The notes under the pieces: generated by a model
The model's input: only the letters and a program-made list of their open reading frames with translations
The model's database searches: none
What the model was told of the DNA's origin: nothing
DNA from: Sphingopyxis sp.
Lineage (GTDB): Bacteria > Pseudomonadota > Alphaproteobacteria > Sphingomonadales > Sphingomonadaceae
Reading direction: 5' to 3'
Length of the DNA: 64,000 nucleotides
Assembly: GCA_016463225.1 (NCBI GenBank)
Contig: JAEMRT010000016.1
Span: forward strand, 1-64,000
Program-made: the position numbers and the translations under genes
Shown here: positions 61,457-64,000 of the stretch, in pieces
How positions within the stretch are numbered: position 1 is the stretch's first letter
Layout of the letters: each line of letters opens with the position of its first letter

Positions 61457-63844
61457 TCAGCTTCGGCGCGCCAGCGACCGGGGCAGGTGCGGCCCGGTCA
61501 CGGTGGACAACCGCGGATCCTTTCCGACAACGCGCAACTTCGGGGCGCCGATGACCGCTTCGGCGGGGGCGCCAAAAAGGAAACCTTGCGCCTGCGGACA
61601 GCCCTCCTCAAGGACCATCAGCCGCTGGGCTTCGGTTTCAACGCCTTCGGCGACCACCGGCAGATCGAGGCTGCGGCCGAGACCGACGATGGCGCGAATG
61701 ATCGAGCGCGCAGATTCGTCGTTGGTCACATGACTGACGAAGCTGCGGTCGATCTTGATCTTGTCGAACGGAAAGGCCTGAAGATTGCTGAGTGAGGAAT
61801 AGCCGGTGCCGAAATCGTCCATCACAATCCGCACGCCGAGAGCTTTCAAGCGATGGAGCGTGTCGAGTGCGGCGGCGCGGTCGCGCAGCATCACGCTTTC
61901 GGTGACTTCGAGTTCGAGCCGCCCGGGCGCCAGACCGCTTTCGGCGAGCACGGCTTCGACGATGGCGGGGAGATTGGGAACCTGAAACTGGACTGCGGAC
62001 ACATTGACCGCAATATTGACGTGCGGCGGCCAGTGCATCGCCGCGGCGCAGGCCTCGCGCAGCACCCACTCGCCGATCGGAATGATCGCACCGACATCCT
62101 CGGCGATCGGGACAAATATGTCGGGCTGGATCGGTCCGCGCGTCGGGTGCGCCCAGCGCAGCAACGCCTCATAGCCCATGATCGCCCCGCCTGCGGTGGC
62201 AACCAGCGGCTGGAACATGAGGCTGAGCTGGCCGCGGGTGATCGCGTGCCGAAGGTCATGTTCGAGTTCGCGCCGTTCGCGCACGATCCGGTCCATTTCA
62301 AGATCGAAGAAGCAGGCCATGCCGCGCCCGCGTTCCTTGGCACGATAGAGTGCGACATCGGCATTGTTGCGGAGCTTTTCGGCGTCGTCTGCGTCGCCGG
62401 GGAACAACGCCACCCCGATGCTGACACCGACCGCCATCGGATCGCGCGTAATGTCCATTTCGCGCCGGAACGCGTCGAGGATGGCCTGGGTCAGCCGCCG
62501 GGCGTCGCCGATGTCGGTGATGCCGCGCTGGATGATCAGAAACTCGTCACCGCCAATACGTGCGACGATGTCCTGGTCGCTGGTGACGTCACGCAGCAGC
62601 GCGGCGACGCGGCACAGGATCGCGTCGCCCGCAGCGTGACCGAACAGGTCGTTCACGGCCTTGAAGCGGTCGAGATCGATCGCGAACAGCGCGAAATGTT
62701 CGCTGGTGCGCGCCAGACCCTCGAGCGCCGTCGACAGGCGGGTGCGATTGGGCAGGCCGGTCAGGGCATCATGCGCCGCAAGATGTTCCACCTGTCGCTC
62801 GGCGTGTTTGCGGGCGGTCAGATCGCGAACGGCCAGAACCTGGCAACGGCGGCCCCGATATTCGATGTAATGGGCGCTGATCTCGACGAGGAGTTCCTGG
62901 CCATCGGCGCGCCGGAAAACGGCTTCGGCAGGGCGGTCGCGCGGCGCATCGAAACCAAGGCCGTCGCTCGGCACGAACCAGTTTGCGACCGCGGTCCCGA
63001 CGAGGGCTGCGGGGTCGACACCGAGCAAGGCGGCAAGCTGGCCATTGGCCTCGACAATGTGACCATCGCTCGAAATTGCGAGCCCCTCGAGGGTCGCATC
63101 GGCTAGCCCGCGCAGGTCTGTCAGCAGGCGGTCCAGGAAGGCGCCGATCAGCGCCAAAATCATCAGACCGAGAGCGGCGGCGACAATCGCGATGACGAGC
63201 CAGCCATGGCCGTCGGTCGCAGCGGGCGACATCCGGACGGGGTCCGGCGCGAGGGCCGTCGCCGACATCGCCGTGAAATGGAGGGTGATAACGCCGAAGA
63301 CGGCAAGGCTTGAGGGCACTGCAATCCGCAGCACGCCGTGCAGGCGCCCGAACAGGATGAAGGCCAGGGTGAAACACAGCGCCACGATCACATAGGCATA
63401 AGCGATCGATCCCCAATCATAGCGTACAACCGCTGGCGCGATGATTGCGGCCATGCCCGTGAAATGCATCGTGCCCACGCCACTTGCTGCGACCACACCC
63501 GCGCTCAGGCTCTCGCGGACACCGAAGTGGCGGCCGGCAGTCAAAAATGCCAGCCAGAAGCACAGTATCGCGAAAACCGCCGAAGCCGCGGTGAGCCCGG
63601 GGTTGAAGCTCATCGGCATCGTTCCCTGGTAGGCGAGCATCGCGATAAAGTGCGTTGCCCAGACGCCAGTTCCGGCAGCCAGGGCCGCAACGGCAAGCCA
63701 TTGCCGTCGCCGCTCCTCGACACAATCGACCGAACGCTGGAGCAGCAAGAAGAGTGCGGCGCTCCCCAATATCCAGACCAGCGCCGCCAGCAGCACGAGC
63801 CGAATATCGTGTTGGAGCCAGATACATTCGATAACCCGGAACAT
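61457..63844 (-). CDS. MHYT-PAS-GGDEF-EAL cyclic-di-GMP protein
   Basis: 795 residues from ATG 63844 (AAGGGGGG before it). MHYT sensor: WATHFIAMLAYQG, GTMHFTGMAA and LHFTAMSA within seven membrane helices (1-235). PAS about 240-340. GGDEF (431-435 in VARIGGDEFLI) is intact; no RxxD inhibitory site precedes it. EAL (559-561 in GYEALLRW) with DDFGTGYSSL and KIDRSFV is also complete. It could therefore make or degrade c-di-GMP in response to a ligand such as a diatomic gas. It would set the level sensed by the PilZ proteins at 13255 and 58918. Confidence 0.93.
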   Translation of the reverse strand: MFRVIECIWLQHDIRLVLLAALVWILGSAALFLLLQRSVDCVEERRRQWLAVAALAAGTGVWATHFIAMLAYQGTMPMSFNPGLTAASAVFAILCFWLAFLTAGRHFGVRESLSAGVVAASGVGTMHFTGMAAIIAPAVVRYDWGSIAYAYVIVALCFTLAFILFGRLHGVLRIAVPSSLAVFGVITLHFTAMSATALAPDPVRMSPAATDGHGWLVIAIVAAALGLMILALIGAFLDRLLTDLRGLADATLEGLAISSDGHIVEANGQLAALLGVDPAALVGTAVANWFVPSDGLGFDAPRDRPAEAVFRRADGQELLVEISAHYIEYRGRRCQVLAVRDLTARKHAERQVEHLAAHDALTGLPNRTRLSTALEGLARTSEHFALFAIDLDRFKAVNDLFGHAAGDAILCRVAALLRDVTSDQDIVARIGGDEFLIIQRGITDIGDARRLTQAILDAFRREMDITRDPMAVGVSIGVALFPGDADDAEKLRNNADVALYRAKERGRGMACFFDLEMDRIVRERRELEHDLRHAITRGQLSLMFQPLVATAGGAIMGYEALLRWAHPTRGPIQPDIFVPIAEDVGAIIPIGEWVLREACAAAMHWPPHVNIAVNVSAVQFQVPNLPAIVEAVLAESGLAPGRLELEVTESVMLRDRAAALDTLHRLKALGVRIVMDDFGTGYSSLSNLQAFPFDKIKIDRSFVSHVTNDESARSIIRAIVGLGRSLDLPVVAEGVETEAQRLMVLEEGCPQAQGFLFGAPAEAVIGAPKLRVVGKDPRLSTVTGPHLPRSLARRS

Positions 63845-64000
63845 GACGCCCCCCTTTTTGACTTTCCGATCATCGGGGGCGAAGCGTAAAGGCGGGATTA
63901 GGATGGTACTTGAGTTCGCTCCAATCTGGATGGTTTGCCGAGCTTCGTTGCGCGGGGATCGAAAATGTCGTCCCGCCATCGCGCGGCGCTATTTCCTGCC
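63845..64000. other. Upstream region of the GGDEF-EAL gene
   Basis: 156 bp to the window edge; holds the ribosome site of the 61457-63844 gene and presumably its promoter. No other gene can be supported. Confidence 0.4.

Noticed and set aside
61457-63844. LapD candidate for the adhesin system
   Set aside because: It has an MHYT-PAS sensor and intact GGDEF and EAL motifs; LapD has a periplasmic domain, HAMP and degenerate catalytic sites.

Overview
The window reads as chromosomal DNA of a high-GC alphaproteobacterium, most likely a sphingomonad (Sphingopyxis or Sphingomonas type). This is inferred from gene content and style: several TonB-dependent receptors beside catabolic genes, a Tad/Cpa pilus locus of alphaproteobacterial type, and a LexA-like GTTC-N7-GTTC site. 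No rRNA gene and no complete tRNA gene is visible.

Region 1 (1-12.9 kb) looks like a catabolic cluster for a hydrophobic compound: an HSL-type esterase (cut by the window edge), two luciferase-like (LLM) flavin monooxygenases, a stand-alone ribB that could feed flavin to them, an alpha/beta hydrolase, an SDR dehydrogenase, two TonB-dependent receptors, a cytochrome P450 and a crotonase. The substrate cannot be read from sequence. A tandem-PilZ protein and a small lipoprotein follow (13.2-14.3 kb).

Region 2 (14.6-16.75 kb) is a decayed mobile-element site. The 3' half of a tRNA-Gln(UUG) and a 25-bp copy of its end lie about 2.04 kb apart. Between them are an ArdC-like antirestriction remnant, a tyrosine-recombinase C-terminal remnant, an intact nucleotidyltransferase-HEPN gene and an IS481-type transposase fragment.

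Region 3 (16.8-25.5 kb) has a CPA1 Na+/H+ antiporter, an SDR/crotonase pair, and a sulfatase module: two exported or membrane-anchored sulfatases with CSPxR motifs, a formylglycine-generating enzyme with a lipobox, and a TetR regulator overlapping it. Both sulfatase promoters carry the same 27-bp dyad, which I propose is the TetR operator.

Region 4 (25.8-42.3 kb) is a Lap-like type I secretion adhesin locus: LapG-type protease, HlyD adaptor, SleB-type cell-wall hydrolase, ABC exporter, TolC, OmpA-like protein and a repeat adhesin of about 2850 residues. Region 5 (42.5-45.8 kb) encodes an O-antigen-ligase-like protein, a PAP2 phosphatase and an unknown membrane protein.

Region 6 (46.2-58.8 kb) is a complete-looking Tad/Flp pilus locus: pilin, CpaB, CpaC, short lipoprotein, TadG-like protein, two TadE-like pseudopilins, CpaE, CpaF, TadB, TadC, two TPR proteins and prepilin peptidase. 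Region 7 (58.9-64 kb) has a PilZ-TM protein, a TonB-receptor C-terminal remnant, small hypothetical proteins, a glycine-zipper protein and an MHYT-PAS-GGDEF-EAL protein. Adhesin, pilus, PilZ and GGDEF/EAL genes together suggest a surface-attachment neighbourhood under c-di-GMP control, but that link is inference.
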